Below are positions 16,325-25,827 of a DNA stretch of 64,000 nt, in pieces. Source of the stretch: DATJFQ01 sp035492775 (GTDB lineage Bacteria > Acidobacteriota > Vicinamibacteria > Vicinamibacterales > 2-12-FULL-66-21); assembly GCA_035492775.1 (NCBI GenBank), contig DATJIW010000078.1:80318-144317 (forward strand). The letters are read 5' to 3'. The notes under the pieces were generated by a model, which did no database searches, was not told where the DNA came from, and was given only the letters and a program-made list of their open reading frames with translations. Within the stretch, counting starts at the first letter, position 1; the number at the start of each line of letters is the position of its first letter. A program made the translations under genes and the position numbers.

Positions 16325-18081
16325 CAGCTGGCCTGCAGCTCCTCCTCGAGCAGCTGTTTGCGGTGGAGCGCCGCGTAGAGTCCGTTGCGGCGCACGAGTT
16401 GGTCGTGCGTGCCGTGTTCGGCGATCCGTCCGTCGTCCAGGACGAAGATCTGGTCCGCCTCCCGCACGGTGGAGATCCGGTGCGCGACGATGATCGACGT
16501 GCGCTGGCGCATTACGGCGTGGAGGCGCGACAGGATCTCTTCTTCCGTGTAGGTGTCGACCGCGGAAAGGGCATCGTCCAGTATGAGAATGGACGGGTCG
16601 CCGAACAGCGCGCGGGCAATTGCCGTGCGCTGCTTCTGTCCGCCCGACAGCGTGATGCCACGTTCACCCACGGCCGTCTGGTACCCGCGCGGAAACGTCT
16701 CGACGTCCTTGTCGAGGCGCGCCACGGATGCGGCTTCGCGCACCAGCTCGACCGGCGCCCCGGCTTCCGGCGCCGAAAACGCCACGTTCTCCGCAATCGT
16801 GTCCGAGAAGAGAAACGGCTCCTGCGGGACGAAGCCGATCGCGCTCCGCAGCCGCTCGAGCGGAATTTCGCGGACGTCGACGCCGCCGATGAAGACCGTG
16901 CCCTTCGGCGGCTGGTGCATGCGCGGCAGCAGGCTGAGAATGGTGGACTTTCCGGAACCTGTCCCGCCGACGAACGCCACCGTCTGTCCCGCTTCGATGC
17001 GCAGGTTGATGTCACGCAGTACAGGTCGCTCGGAACCTGGATACGTGAACGTCAGGGACCTCAATTCGACCTCCCCGTCCATCCGCGCACAGCGGCCGTC
17101 CTCGGTGACCTCCGCATCGCTGATGGCGGGCTCCTGCCGCATGATTTCGAGCATGCGTTCCCACGACGCAAACCCGCGCTGCAGGATGTTCGTGACCCAG
17201 CCGAACGCGATCATGGGCCAGGCGAGCATGACCAGGTATCCGTTGAACGCGACGAACTCGCCGAGCGACATCTCGCCGCGAATGACCGCGCGGCTGCCGA
17301 GCCACAGCACCATGAGCGAGCCGAGCCCGAGGAAGAAGGTCATGCTCGGGTAGAACGCGCCCTGCAGCCGGATCAGCACTCGATTCCGTTCCAGGTACTC
17401 GAGATTCGATCGCCGGAAGCGCTCCTGCTCGTGCGCTTCCTGCCGGTAGGCACGGACGACGCGGACGCCGGCAAGCGCTTCCTGGACGACGGCGCTCACG
17501 TCCGAGAGCTGGGCCTGAATCTTCTCGAAGCGCTTGTGGATTGCGCTTCCGAAATATTTGACCGAGAGGGACACGAACGGCAGCGGAATCAGCGCGATGA
17601 GCGTCAAGCGCAGATCGATCGTCACCATCAGCGCGATGGCGACGACGAAAACGAGTACGGTCTGCGCCGAGTACATGACGGCCGGTCCGATCATCATGCG
17701 CACGGCGTTCAGATCGTTCGTCGCGCGCGACATGAGGTCGCCGGTGCGGCGCGCCTGGTAATACCCGAGGGGCAGCCGTTCGAGACGGGCGAAGAAGTCG
17801 TTCCGCATGTCGTATTCGATGTCCCGCGATGCGCCGATGACGATCCGGCGCATGAGGAACAGGAACACGCCGCGGACGAGCGAGATGCCGAGCAGCAGCC
17901 CCGCATAGAGCAGCAGCTTCTCGCGCGTCACGCCGAGATTGAGGTCATCGATCGCGTACTTCAGCACCCACGGCGACGCGAGCTGAAACGTCGTGGTAAG
18001 GAGCACGCATATGAAGCCTGTGACGAACGCGCGGCGGTAACGGATGACGTAGGGAAGCAGCGCGCGGACCGCAGCGGACAT
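16324..18081 (-). CDS. ABC exporter half-transporter, subunit with degenerate Walker B
   Basis: A 585-residue ABC exporter half: membrane domain (about 15-300) and NBD (about 335-575). Walker A is GGTGSGKST, the signature is LSGGQKQR and the H-loop is IVAHRIST. The residue after Walker B is Asp instead of Glu (ILILDDALSAVD), typical of the degenerate subunit in heterodimeric exporters, where only one of the two ATP sites is fully hydrolytic. It is first in the two-gene operon. The start codon lies next to a GAACCGC-type intergenic repeat. Confidence 0.9.
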   Translation of the reverse strand: MSAAVRALLPYVIRYRRAFVTGFICVLLTTTFQLASPWVLKYAIDDLNLGVTREKLLLYAGLLLGISLVRGVFLFLMRRIVIGASRDIEYDMRNDFFARLERLPLGYYQARRTGDLMSRATNDLNAVRMMIGPAVMYSAQTVLVFVVAIALMVTIDLRLTLIALIPLPFVSLSVKYFGSAIHKRFEKIQAQLSDVSAVVQEALAGVRVVRAYRQEAHEQERFRRSNLEYLERNRVLIRLQGAFYPSMTFFLGLGSLMVLWLGSRAVIRGEMSLGEFVAFNGYLVMLAWPMIAFGWVTNILQRGFASWERMLEIMRQEPAISDAEVTEDGRCARMDGEVELRSLTFTYPGSERPVLRDINLRIEAGQTVAFVGGTGSGKSTILSLLPRMHQPPKGTVFIGGVDVREIPLERLRSAIGFVPQEPFLFSDTIAENVAFSAPEAGAPVELVREAASVARLDKDVETFPRGYQTAVGERGITLSGGQKQRTAIARALFGDPSILILDDALSAVDTYTEEEILSRLHAVMRQRTSIIVAHRISTVREADQIFVLDDGRIAEHGTHDQLVRRNGLYAALHRKQLLEEELQAS

Positions 18082-18098
18082 GGGCCTTCAGAATACCT

Positions 18099-18127
18099 CA
18101 GTGCGGTTCGGCGGCTCGGCGGTCGGC
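18099..18127 (-). repeat. Short CAGTGCGGTTCGGCGG intergenic repeat
   Basis: GC-rich repeat between the ABC exporter start and the TonB-dependent receptor terminator. It resembles the reverse complement of the element embedded in pheT at 8491-8530. Confidence 0.45.
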
Positions 18128-18148
18128 GCGAAACGCAGAAACGATCAC

Positions 18149-18177
18149 AAAAAAAGGCGGCGGGTTTCCCCGCCGCC
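18149..18177 (-). terminator. Rho-independent terminator of the TonB-dependent receptor gene
   Basis: Read on the minus strand: GGCGGCGGG, loop of four bases, CCCGCCGCC, then seven T. A 9-bp perfect G/C stem with a U run, 41 bases past the receptor stop codon. Confidence 0.9.
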
Positions 18178-18217
18178 CTCCCCTCCTGGCGCGAATCCGT
18201 CGATTGCTCGATCGCTG

Positions 18218-21163
18218 CTAGAACTGAAACCGCGCGCCGAGCTGAAGTTTTCTCGGCGTATAGCTCGTGCTGTAGTCCGTGAGCACGAGGAACGTGGACG
18301 AGTTCTGGTTGCCCGCCGGATTCAGGAAGTTCGTCCGGTTGGTCAGGTTGAACACGTCCGCGGCGATCTCGAGCGTGCGCCCCGCCGTCAGCGGGAACTT
18401 GTAGCCGAAGCGCATGTCGAGTTGGAAGAAGCCCGGCCCACGCGCGCCGTTGCGTTCGCTCGTATAGTTCTTGACCGTGTAGGCGTTGGTGCCGTCACCG
18501 GAGTAGCTGCCGACGGGCAGCGGTTCGGCCTGGATGCCGTTCTGGTCCGGGTCGGTCGCGCTGTTGGTCAACGAAAACGGCGTCCCGCTCAACGCGCGCG
18601 CCACCCAGCTCAGGTTCAACCCGTGGGTGCGGGGAATGAGCGCGGTGCCGCTGACCGTAAAGTTGTTCGGGATGTCGAAGTCCGTCGGTCCTTGGTTCAG
18701 ATCCAGGTTCATCTCCTGGCCGACCTGGAAATTGCTGCCCGGCGCGCCATTCCCAGACGTATTGCCGCGCGAACTTCCATACGTGTAGGAGACCTGGGCG
18801 CTGTAGTTGTTGCTGAATCGCTTCTTCAGCTGCAGCATGATCGCGTCGTAATCGACGCGCCCGGTGTTCCGGTATTGATTCACGTTGCCGACAAACGGCC
18901 GCATCGTCGGATGCGTCTGCTGCAGCTCCGCAAACGCCTGGTCCAGTGCCGGACTGCCGATGCGAACGGGGCTCGACTGGTTCACATTGGGAGTCGGCCG
19001 ATGCAGCGGATTGAGATTCAGCACCATCAGCATGTCACGCTGACGGTTGTGCACGTAATCTCCCGATACGCTGAGGCTGTTCGCAATCTGCCGTTCGTAG
19101 CCGATTGTGTATTGATCGGTATATGGCGAATGCCGATCCGGATTGTCGAACACGACCGTGCCCGTGTTCTGCAGAATGCCGCCGCCGCCGAGCTGGTCCA
19201 GCAGTTCGTGATTGATGACCGGTCCGTTGATGAGGAACGGATCCGTCGGCAATTGGCCGTTCCGCGGCCCGAGGTCGGGGCCATTCGTCGGAGTGGTGAA
19301 CGTCGTCGATGTGACGAACGGCGTCGCGGTCCAGAGTCCGCCAATCAGCTCGAGATGCTGGCGTTCGTAGAAGCGGCCATATCCCCCGCGCACGACAGCG
19401 TCGCCGCCCCCCATGTCATAGGTCACCCCGAGACGCGGAGCGAAGTTGTTGCCGTCGAACGGCGACTTGTCGACGAACGGGTCGTCCGTCTCGGGGATCG
19501 GGAACTTCTCGAAGTCGTACCGCAGGCCGAGGCTCAGCGTCAGCCTGGGCGTGAACCGCCATTTGTCCTGGGCGAATCCGGCGAAATAGTGGATCTTTTC
19601 GTACGTCGTTGTCGTTCCCCCCAGGCGGATCGACAGTCGATCCGGATAGGTGCGCGGATCGGCCTGGTTGAACGGCAGATTGTTCAGACCGAACGAGAAG
19701 GTGCCGTTCGCATTGCCGTCGTTGAGATTGTTGGCCCCCGTGTACTCGTACTGCACGCCGACCTTGATGTCGTGGTCGCCGTGTTTATTGGGCACGAACC
19801 AGGCCAGGGTGTCATCGAGCTGGATCGCGTCGTCGATGCGCGCCTGCGCCGTGTTGTCCTGCTGGTCCGAGTACGTCTGATACGCCAGTGTCGGGTCACA
19901 CGTCGAGAGATCGCGTCCGTTCGTGTTGTAGCAGTGGTTCGCGAACGCGACGTTCTCGCGCGTCCACGTTACGCGCACCGTGTTGACCTTCGTATTCGAG
20001 AGCACGCTGTTGACGTTCGTGGAGAGCGTCTGATCGACGTCCGATTCCTCGCGCGCCGCGGCGACGGAGACGCGGCCGACAATCTGGTTCGTCTGCGGTG
20101 AACTCTCGCGCAGATAACGCACGCTGTACGTATTGTTGGGCGAGATCTGATGATCGCCGCGCGCGATCACGTTCCACACGCGGTCCTGCGTGGCCGTCGT
20201 GGTGCTGAGGTCCGGCCGCGCCGGGATGTTGATCGTGTTCGGTCGGTCGATCGCGAACCGCTCCAGGCTGAAGAAGTAGTGGAGTTTGTTCCTGACGACC
20301 GGCCCGCCGGCGGTGCCTCCCCAGCGGTCATACTTCGTATCGGCCTTCGGCAGGTCCTGCTGCTTGGCGAAGAAATCCGTTTCGGTCCACGCGCCGCGCT
20401 GGAAGTACCCGAATGCGCTGCCGTGCAGGGCGTTGGTTCCGGATTTCGTGACGGCGTTGACCACCGCGCCGGCGGTGCGGCCGAACTCCGCGTCGAACTG
20501 ATTGGTGATGACCTGGAATTCCTGGAACGCCTCGATCGGCGTGCGCGCCTGCATGCCCGCCCGCTGACCGATCACGTCGTCGTTGTTGTTGCCGCCGTCG
20601 ACGGCGTAGTTATTGTTGCGCGGATCCTGACCATTCACGCTGATCGAGTCCGAACCGAACGACTCCGTACTGATCGATGGGACGATGCCCGGCAGCAGCC
20701 CGACGAAACCAATGAAGTTCCCGTTGACACTCGGCAACTCGACCATCGTCTCGCTCGTGATGTTGCCGCCAATCTCCTTTGAGGTGACGTCCACGAGCGG
20801 GGACGCCGCCGAAACGTTCACCGTTTCCTCGAGCGAACCGACGTCCATCTTCACGTCGATCGTGGCGGTCTTGCCGACTTCGAGCACCAGTCCCTTGCGG
20901 TTGAACGTCTTGAAGCCTTGAAGCGCCGCAGTCACCTCGTACGTCCCGGGGGTTAGACCGCTGGCGATGAACGACCCGTCTGATCCGCTCTGGGTGTCGC
21001 GGAACATGCCGGTCGCCTGATTGCGAACGGTCACAGTCACGCCAGGAAGCACGGCTCCCTGGGCGTCGATTACTTTGCCACGAAGTTCGGTGGTGCCCTG
21101 CTGGGCGAAGGCAGGGATGGCGAGCAGGAGCGCGCACATCGCCCCAATCACACGGCGGAACAT
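18218..21163 (-). CDS. TonB-dependent receptor with carboxypeptidase-regulatory-like domain (Oar-like)
   Basis: A 981-residue outer-membrane receptor. It has a signal peptide (MFRRVIGAMCALLLAIPAFA), a CarboxypepD_reg-like beta-sandwich (about 25-105, GVTVTVRNQATGMFRDTQSG), a plug domain (about 120-240, with GQDPRNNNYAVDG and GRTAGAVVNAVTKSGT) and a long beta-barrel ending in aromatic F (LQLGARFQF). This architecture is abundant in Acidobacteriota and takes up large ligands, probably carbohydrates or peptides; the ligand cannot be read from sequence. A GntR/FCD regulator lies directly upstream in the same direction, and a strong terminator follows. Confidence 0.92.
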   Translation of the reverse strand: MFRRVIGAMCALLLAIPAFAQQGTTELRGKVIDAQGAVLPGVTVTVRNQATGMFRDTQSGSDGSFIASGLTPGTYEVTAALQGFKTFNRKGLVLEVGKTATIDVKMDVGSLEETVNVSAASPLVDVTSKEIGGNITSETMVELPSVNGNFIGFVGLLPGIVPSISTESFGSDSISVNGQDPRNNNYAVDGGNNNDDVIGQRAGMQARTPIEAFQEFQVITNQFDAEFGRTAGAVVNAVTKSGTNALHGSAFGYFQRGAWTETDFFAKQQDLPKADTKYDRWGGTAGGPVVRNKLHYFFSLERFAIDRPNTINIPARPDLSTTTATQDRVWNVIARGDHQISPNNTYSVRYLRESSPQTNQIVGRVSVAAAREESDVDQTLSTNVNSVLSNTKVNTVRVTWTRENVAFANHCYNTNGRDLSTCDPTLAYQTYSDQQDNTAQARIDDAIQLDDTLAWFVPNKHGDHDIKVGVQYEYTGANNLNDGNANGTFSFGLNNLPFNQADPRTYPDRLSIRLGGTTTTYEKIHYFAGFAQDKWRFTPRLTLSLGLRYDFEKFPIPETDDPFVDKSPFDGNNFAPRLGVTYDMGGGDAVVRGGYGRFYERQHLELIGGLWTATPFVTSTTFTTPTNGPDLGPRNGQLPTDPFLINGPVINHELLDQLGGGGILQNTGTVVFDNPDRHSPYTDQYTIGYERQIANSLSVSGDYVHNRQRDMLMVLNLNPLHRPTPNVNQSSPVRIGSPALDQAFAELQQTHPTMRPFVGNVNQYRNTGRVDYDAIMLQLKKRFSNNYSAQVSYTYGSSRGNTSGNGAPGSNFQVGQEMNLDLNQGPTDFDIPNNFTVSGTALIPRTHGLNLSWVARALSGTPFSLTNSATDPDQNGIQAEPLPVGSYSGDGTNAYTVKNYTSERNGARGPGFFQLDMRFGYKFPLTAGRTLEIAADVFNLTNRTNFLNPAGNQNSSTFLVLTDYSTSYTPRKLQLGARFQF

Positions 21164-21280
21164 AAGCTGTCCTCCCCACGGCTTACGGTCTGACCGATTC
21201 AGTTTTGGAGTGCCGGAATCCCCATTCGTGGATCCGGCTGGCCATCAGGCTGGCAAGTGTCTCATCGTCGGACCTCTGCC

Positions 21281-21297
21281 GGATACCGCAAGTATAC
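21281..21297 (-). promoter_or_regulatory. Candidate GntR/FCD operator upstream of the TonB-dependent receptor
   Basis: GGATACCGCAAGTATAC is an imperfect inverted repeat (GATAC, 5 bases, GTATA) in the 175-base gap between regulator and receptor. A related GTATAC-N5-GGATAC element sits in front of the regulator itself (22079-22095). FCD-type GntR proteins usually bind such short palindromes with a few central bases. Confidence 0.45.
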
Positions 21298-21338
21298 ACA
21301 ACGGCTGATAGAAGCCCAACTCCAGACGGGTATTGGTA

Positions 21339-22052
21339 TCACGTCATCGAGATGCCGCTGACGTGGCCCCGCATCAGCGCGTCCTTCATCAGGCGGCTGC
21401 CGACATCGAGGTGTTCTTCCATGCGTCCGCGGGCGCCGGCGGGGTCGTGCGCCGCGATCGCTTCGACGATTTGACGGTGGGCCTCGGACGCGTTGTCCTG
21501 AAACGGCCCGAAGCTGACGCCGAGCGACATGAACCGATCGACCTGCGCGAGGCATCGCTCGATCAACTCGAGGGCGAGCCCGTTACGGGCCGCGCCGGCG
21601 ATTGCGAGATGGAACTGGACGTTGGCCACTTCCGATTCGCGATAACTCTGCGATGCGCGAATCGGAACCGCCGCCAGTCGCCGCAGACGATCGATTTCCT
21701 CGGCGGTCGCCAGCTCGGCAGCACGTGCCGCGGCCGCACCCTCGAGCAGCCGACGGACGTCGAACGTGTCGTGAATCTGCTGGACCGTGACGCGCGCCAC
21801 GAAATACCCGTGCCCGACGACACGCTCGAGATAGCCCTCCTGCCACAGGCGCGCGAGGCCCTCTCGAATAGGCGTGCGGCTCATCCCATGTTCAAGTGCG
21901 AGGGTGACTTCTGACAGAGGAGCGCCTGGACGGTATCGGCCTTCGACGATACCCGCCTTGAGGTTGCTGTAGGCGCGCTCGACATGCGGCGCCGGGCTGA
22001 GGCCGTCACGAGGCGAATCCGTGCGCCGCGGCGATCGTCCACGGGCCTTCAT
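21339..22052 (-). CDS. GntR-family transcriptional regulator, FCD domain
   Basis: A 237-residue regulator: a disordered basic N terminus (1-22), a winged helix-turn-helix (about 25-92; YRPGAPLSEVTLALEHGMSR, TPIREGLARLWQEGYL) and an all-helical FCD ligand-binding domain (about 105-225) with the conserved FHLAIAGAARN and metal-site histidines including EAHRQIVEAI. FCD proteins sense small organic acids and sugars-derived metabolites. Its position immediately upstream of the receptor, with similar palindromes before both, suggests it controls the receptor and itself. Confidence 0.88.
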   Translation of the reverse strand: MKARGRSPRRTDSPRDGLSPAPHVERAYSNLKAGIVEGRYRPGAPLSEVTLALEHGMSRTPIREGLARLWQEGYLERVVGHGYFVARVTVQQIHDTFDVRRLLEGAAAARAAELATAEEIDRLRRLAAVPIRASQSYRESEVANVQFHLAIAGAARNGLALELIERCLAQVDRFMSLGVSFGPFQDNASEAHRQIVEAIAAHDPAGARGRMEEHLDVGSRLMKDALMRGHVSGISMT

Positions 22053-22078
22053 AATGATCTACTCCCTGGGCGGCCAGA

Positions 22079-22095
22079 GTATACCGGCAGGATAC
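22079..22095 (-). promoter_or_regulatory. Candidate autoregulatory operator of the GntR gene
   Basis: GTATACCGGCAGGATAC, 27 bases upstream of the regulator start. It shares GTATAC and the 5-base spacing with 21281-21297. Confidence 0.4.
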
Positions 22096-22113
22096 GCAAG
22101 GGCAAATAATGAA

Positions 22114-22199
22114 GAACTCCCAATTCCCAACGCCCAATTCCCAAATTGGGAGTTAAGAATGAGAATTGGGGGTTGGGAGTTGGGAATTGGGAGTTGAGA
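22114..22199. repeat. Dispersed AATTGGGAGTTGGG repeat, inverted arrangement
   Basis: Alternating ACTCCCAATTCCCAA units are followed by their complements (AATTGGGAGTT..., TTGGGAGTTGGGAATTGGGA), so the block can fold into a hairpin. The same units recur at 27492-27523 and 35791-35932. It lies between the divergent GntR and outer-membrane protein genes. Confidence 0.75.
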
Positions 22200-22276
22200 A
22201 TGCTATCCTCAATAAGCCTTTCCCAGCAGGCTCCTGCGACCTGTTTTCCCAAAATCAACCGGGGCGAGAACCAGTC

Positions 22277-23119
22277 ATGCGCATACGTCCGCTTCCGATC
22301 GTCGTCTGCCTGTCTGCGCTGCTCGGCGCCGCGGCGCCCGCGGCCGCCCAGTACGGCGCACAGCCCATTTCGAACCGCGCGACCGGCGAAACCTATCACG
22401 TCGAGGCCGGCATCTATTTCTGGGATCCGACGCCGGACCTGGTGATAGCGAGTGAAGCTTTGGGCCAGATTGCCGACCGGATTGACTTCGTCAATGACCT
22501 TGGCATCGAGAAGAGCACGTTCCGGCAGTTCCGAATCACCGTGCGGCCGGGCACGAAGCACAAATTCCGGTTCGAGTTCACTCCCGTTCGGTATGAAGCT
22601 CAGAAGACGATCACCCGGACTTTCGTCTTCAACGGCCAGCGCTACACGATCGGCCTGCCGGTGTCCTCCGAGGTGAAATGGAACGCGTATCGCTTCGGTT
22701 ACGAATGGGATTTCGTCTATCTCGACCGCGGCTTCGTGGGACTGGTCCTCGAAACGAAATACACGGACGTCCAGGCGACGCTCAATGCAAACTTCGCCGG
22801 CTTCGCGGATACGGAATTCACGCACGCGAAAGCGCCGATTCCGGCGATCGGCATCACGGGCCGCGGCTACGTGACGTCGAACATCTCGATCACCGGCGAG
22901 TTCACGGGTTTCAAGCTGCCGCAGATCGGTTCGGACACGAGCGCTAACCGTTACAGCGGCAAGTACTTCGACTTCGACCTCTATGGAACGGTGAACTTCA
23001 CCAACAACTTCGGCGTTGATGCCGGGTGGCGCTCGTTCGATGTCGACTATCTGGCCAAGAGCGATTCCGGCACGCTGAAGCTCAACGGGTTCTACTTTGG
23101 CGGGAAGGCTCGATTCTGA
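22277..23119 (+). CDS. Outer-membrane beta-barrel protein, unrecognised family
   Basis: A 280-residue protein with a clear signal peptide (RIRPLPIVVCLSALLGAAAP, cleavage after AAA-QYG). The mature part alternates hydrophobic and polar residues in about 10-12 strands (FRFEFTPVRYEAQ, YRFGYEWDFVYL, FDFDLYGTVNFTNN) and ends in GKARF with a terminal Phe, as outer-membrane barrels do. I start at ATG 22277; the open frame continues upstream through the repeat, but that part looks non-coding. Function unknown. It is divergent from the GntR gene and convergent with the large membrane protein. Confidence 0.75.
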   Translation: MRIRPLPIVVCLSALLGAAAPAAAQYGAQPISNRATGETYHVEAGIYFWDPTPDLVIASEALGQIADRIDFVNDLGIEKSTFRQFRITVRPGTKHKFRFEFTPVRYEAQKTITRTFVFNGQRYTIGLPVSSEVKWNAYRFGYEWDFVYLDRGFVGLVLETKYTDVQATLNANFAGFADTEFTHAKAPIPAIGITGRGYVTSNISITGEFTGFKLPQIGSDTSANRYSGKYFDFDLYGTVNFTNNFGVDAGWRSFDVDYLAKSDSGTLKLNGFYFGGKARF

Positions 23120-23131
23120 ATTCAGCGCGGC

Positions 23132-25789
23132 TCAGTTCAGCCTCACCCAGGCGCCGAGGAATCGGGAATCCCTGCTCCCCTGCTCCGACGGACGGAAGCC
23201 AGACGACGAGCGCAACTGCACAAGTGCGGCGCCGCGGGACGCATCCATCGGCACCTGAAGGTCGCGCGTTTCACCGGGAGCGAGCGCGACCGTCTGATGC
23301 CAGGAGCCCGAGACGACGTCCAGCTCGTTCGACACCGGCGCGTTCCGAACGGTGAGCCTGACGACGGACGAGATCGCGTCGGGTGCCACGACGATCGACG
23401 TGGATCGGGCGCCACCCACCCAGAAGCCCGATGGCTCCGCGAAGGCACGGTCGTCGAGGAAATACACGATCGACCCGTCGTAGCGCACAGCGCGTCGCGC
23501 GGGCTCGCTCGTGAGGCGGTCGCGGGGGTCGAGCAGCCGCAACGGATGAAGCACCACGCGATTGATCGCATCGCGCGCCTGTTCGTCGACGCGGACCACG
23601 ATCGACGGCACGTCGACGGGGAGCCGCAGCGTCACACCTGATTCGAGCACCGCCAGCGGCTGGGTGAGGATCGCGAACTGATCCTGCGCGATCCCGGCCA
23701 TCAGCCATCCATCGCTGCGCTGCGCGTCGATCGAAAGCCGGTAATCGCCCGCAGGAACCCCCGGCAGGATCGCCAGCGGGCGGCCGCCGCGCGGACCCGG
23801 ACGGGCGTGGGATGACGACACGTCGGCGGCGATCGACATCGAAGCGACGTAGTCTTCACGCGAGACGACTTTCTTCCCCCGCACGTCGACGACGATCGGC
23901 CTCGAAGATATCGCCCGAAGGGCCGCGAGCTGCGACGGCGCGGCGCGGAGCGGTGTTGCGCCCGTCGCCTGCCACACGATTGTTGCGCTGGCCATGATCA
24001 TCGCGGCGGCCGACCACGTGACTGCGGCCGCCAGATGCCCCTCGCGCAAACGTGAGCGCCGCATCACGAGCACGATCAGGGCTGCGCCGGCTATCCAGGG
24101 GATTGCCGCGAACATTCCTGCGCGCGCAGCGGCATGCCGTGCCTCGACGGCTGTGCCGATCGGCAGCGGCACGAAGCCGGGAAGCGCCGATGGAAGATCC
24201 ACGGCGCGGCTCGCCCACTCCGCCCATGGTGCGGCCGTCGCCCCCGATTCGTTGCGCGAGTGGTATGCCAGACGGCCGCCGCCAACGCCCACCATCGCCG
24301 CGGAAAGCCAGACACTCACGGCGAGCGCGGCAATCATCACCGCGCGCATCCCGGGGCGCCTCGATGTCTCCGCCCAGGCCTGCGCCGCCGGAAGCGCGAG
24401 AGGCAACACGAGCGGCACCAGGAATCGCGCAGGCCCGCTCCACCCTGCCCACCACATCGCGAATGTCGCGACGGCCAGCAGATATGGAATCCCGACGACC
24501 GCATATTCGAGGGCGAAACGCCGAAGGCGCGTGAATCCCACCAGCGCAACCGTGAGGACCGGCGCGGTGACCAGCAGCCCGAATCCCTGGTCGAAGAACA
24601 AGCCGCCAATCCCATTGGACAGATAACTGAACGAGTTCTGCGCCTGCCGTCCGTACGGCGCCGACGGATCCGGCATGCCGTAGACAATCACAAAGAAGAA
24701 CAGCCACGACAGCGCGCTCGCGGCCGGCACGGCCAGAAACGCGATCGCCTTCGCAAGCGGGTTCGGGGTGCGCGACAGGCGCAGCAGCACCAGACCGCCA
24801 AGCGTCGCCGCGATCACCGCGAACCGCGTGTGCATCCACGGGAGCAGCGCCAGCGCGGCGCCGTGAAGGAACCACGGCATCCATCGTTCGCTCCGCGTGC
24901 GGCGTTCCCAGTCCGCGCGCATGAGCGCCCACACTCCGGTAAGCACGACGCCCGCACCGGGACCATCGGGATAGACCGTGAAGGTTTCCACCAGAAACGG
25001 CGCTGACAGCGCAACTGCCGCCCATCCGAACCATGCAGCCGCAGCGCTGTCCGTGAGCCGCCATGCGAGCCACCACGCCAGCGCCGACGCCGCGGCCGCC
25101 GCAAGCAGCAGGAACACGACGACCCCGTGATAGCCCGCGACCGCGAACGCCGGCAGCACGAGCGCCGGCACACCCGGGGCGTGAATCGAATAAATCTCGC
25201 CATTGCGGCCGCGCTGCACGTAGTCGGGATTGAGGTCGCCGGCGAAGTACGCGTGGTAATCCCCGCGGCGGTGGTTGTTCTCGATCTTCAAATCGTGGTC
25301 GTACAGCAGGCTCTGCGTGATGACGAGATAGTGCGGCTCGTCACCCCCGGGAAGCGATGGCGACGCAAACCACGCCGCAAGCGCAAACAGAACGAACGAG
25401 ACGACGCCGGCGCGGAGACATTGTCTCGATGGCGGCGTCGCGTTGACGGTGAGGATGTCGCGACGCGTGACGGCCATCACCCCGAGGGCGCATCCCATCC
25501 ACACGAGGCCGAGCATCGGGCCCGTCCAGATGAGGAACGCGGGCGGAACGCGGAACGGAATCCACGGCAGGAGCACGAGCGCAAGCGGCGAGATCGCGAC
25601 GAGCACGCCGCGCGCGCGCCCCGGCCGCCAGGCAGCGGCGCCCGCGAACACGCCGACGATCAACGCGAGCGCCAGGTGCCACAGATCGATCGGCACCAGC
25701 GCCGCACGGCCCTGTCCGTCCGCTGTCAGCGCGAACGACGCGAACGACAGCCAGGCCGCGACGGCGACGATCGCGGCGGCGCACACGGC
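23132..25789 (-). CDS. Large GT-C-like membrane glycosyltransferase
   Basis: An 885-residue integral membrane protein with about 12 hydrophobic helices in its first 580 residues and a C-terminal soluble domain rich in beta strands (about 600-885). The first extracytoplasmic loop has SLPGGDEPHYLVITQSLL, the acidic motif expected of GT-C transferases using polyprenyl-phosphate sugars, followed by HDLKIENNHRRGDY. The C-terminal part may bind carbohydrate; I do not recognise it. The start is uncertain: GTG 25789 avoids overlap with the divergent gene at 25828, TTG 25798 is equally possible, and the frame is open to an ATG at 25909. Confidence 0.72.
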   Translation of the reverse strand, partial: AVCAAAIVAVAAWLSFASFALTADGQGRAALVPIDLWHLALALIVGVFAGAAAWRPGRARGVLVAISPLALVLLPWIPFRVPPAFLIWTGPMLGLVWMGCALGVMAVTRRDILTVNATPPSRQCLRAGVVSFVLFALAAWFASPSLPGGDEPHYLVITQSLLYDHDLKIENNHRRGDYHAYFAGDLNPDYVQRGRNGEIYSIHAPGVPALVLPAFAVAGYHGVVVFLLLAAAAASALAWWLAWRLTDSAAAAWFGWAAVALSAPFLVETFTVYPDGPGAGVVLTGVWALMRADWERRTRSERWMPWFLHGAALALLPWMHTRFAVIAATLGGLVLLRLSRTPNPLAKAIAFLAVPAASALSWLFFFVIVYGMPDPSAPYGRQAQNSFSYLSNGIGGLFFDQGFGLLVTAPVLTVALVGFTRLRRFALEYAVVGIPYLLAVATFAMWWAGWSGPARFLVPLVLPLALPAAQAWAETSRRPGMRAVMIAALAVSVWLSAAMVGVGGGRLAYHSRNESGATAAPWAEWASRAVDLPSALPGFVPLPIGTAVEARHAAARAGMFAAIPWIAGAALIVLVMRRSRLREGHLAAAVTWSAAAMIMASATIVWQATGATPLRAAPSQLAALRAISSRPIVVDVRGKKVVSREDYVASMSIAADVSSSHARPGPRGGRPLAILPGVPAGDYRLSIDAQRSDGWLMAGIAQDQFAILTQPLAVLESGVTLRLPVDVPSIVVRVDEQARDAINRVVLHPLRLLDPRDRLTSEPARRAVRYDGSIVYFLDDRAFAEPSGFWVGGARSTSIVVAPDAISSVVRLTVRNAPVSNELDVVSGSWHQTVALAPGETRDLQVPMDASRGAALVQLRSSSGFRPSEQGSRDSRFLGAWVRLN

Positions 25790-25827
25790 AGGCAATCGCG
25801 ATGACGGTAGAATGACGGCAATTCTAC

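Noticed and set aside
16363..18282. 639-residue plus-strand open frame antisense to the ABC exporter
   Set aside because: High-GC shadow frame; the minus-strand frame has complete ABC transporter motifs. Similar shadows at 18080-20101, 36802-38610 and 45894-48464 were dropped for the same reason.
18218..21163. Cobalamin or other riboswitch in front of the TonB-dependent receptor
   Set aside because: The 175-base upstream region has no conserved riboswitch motif that I can see; a GntR palindrome is a better explanation.
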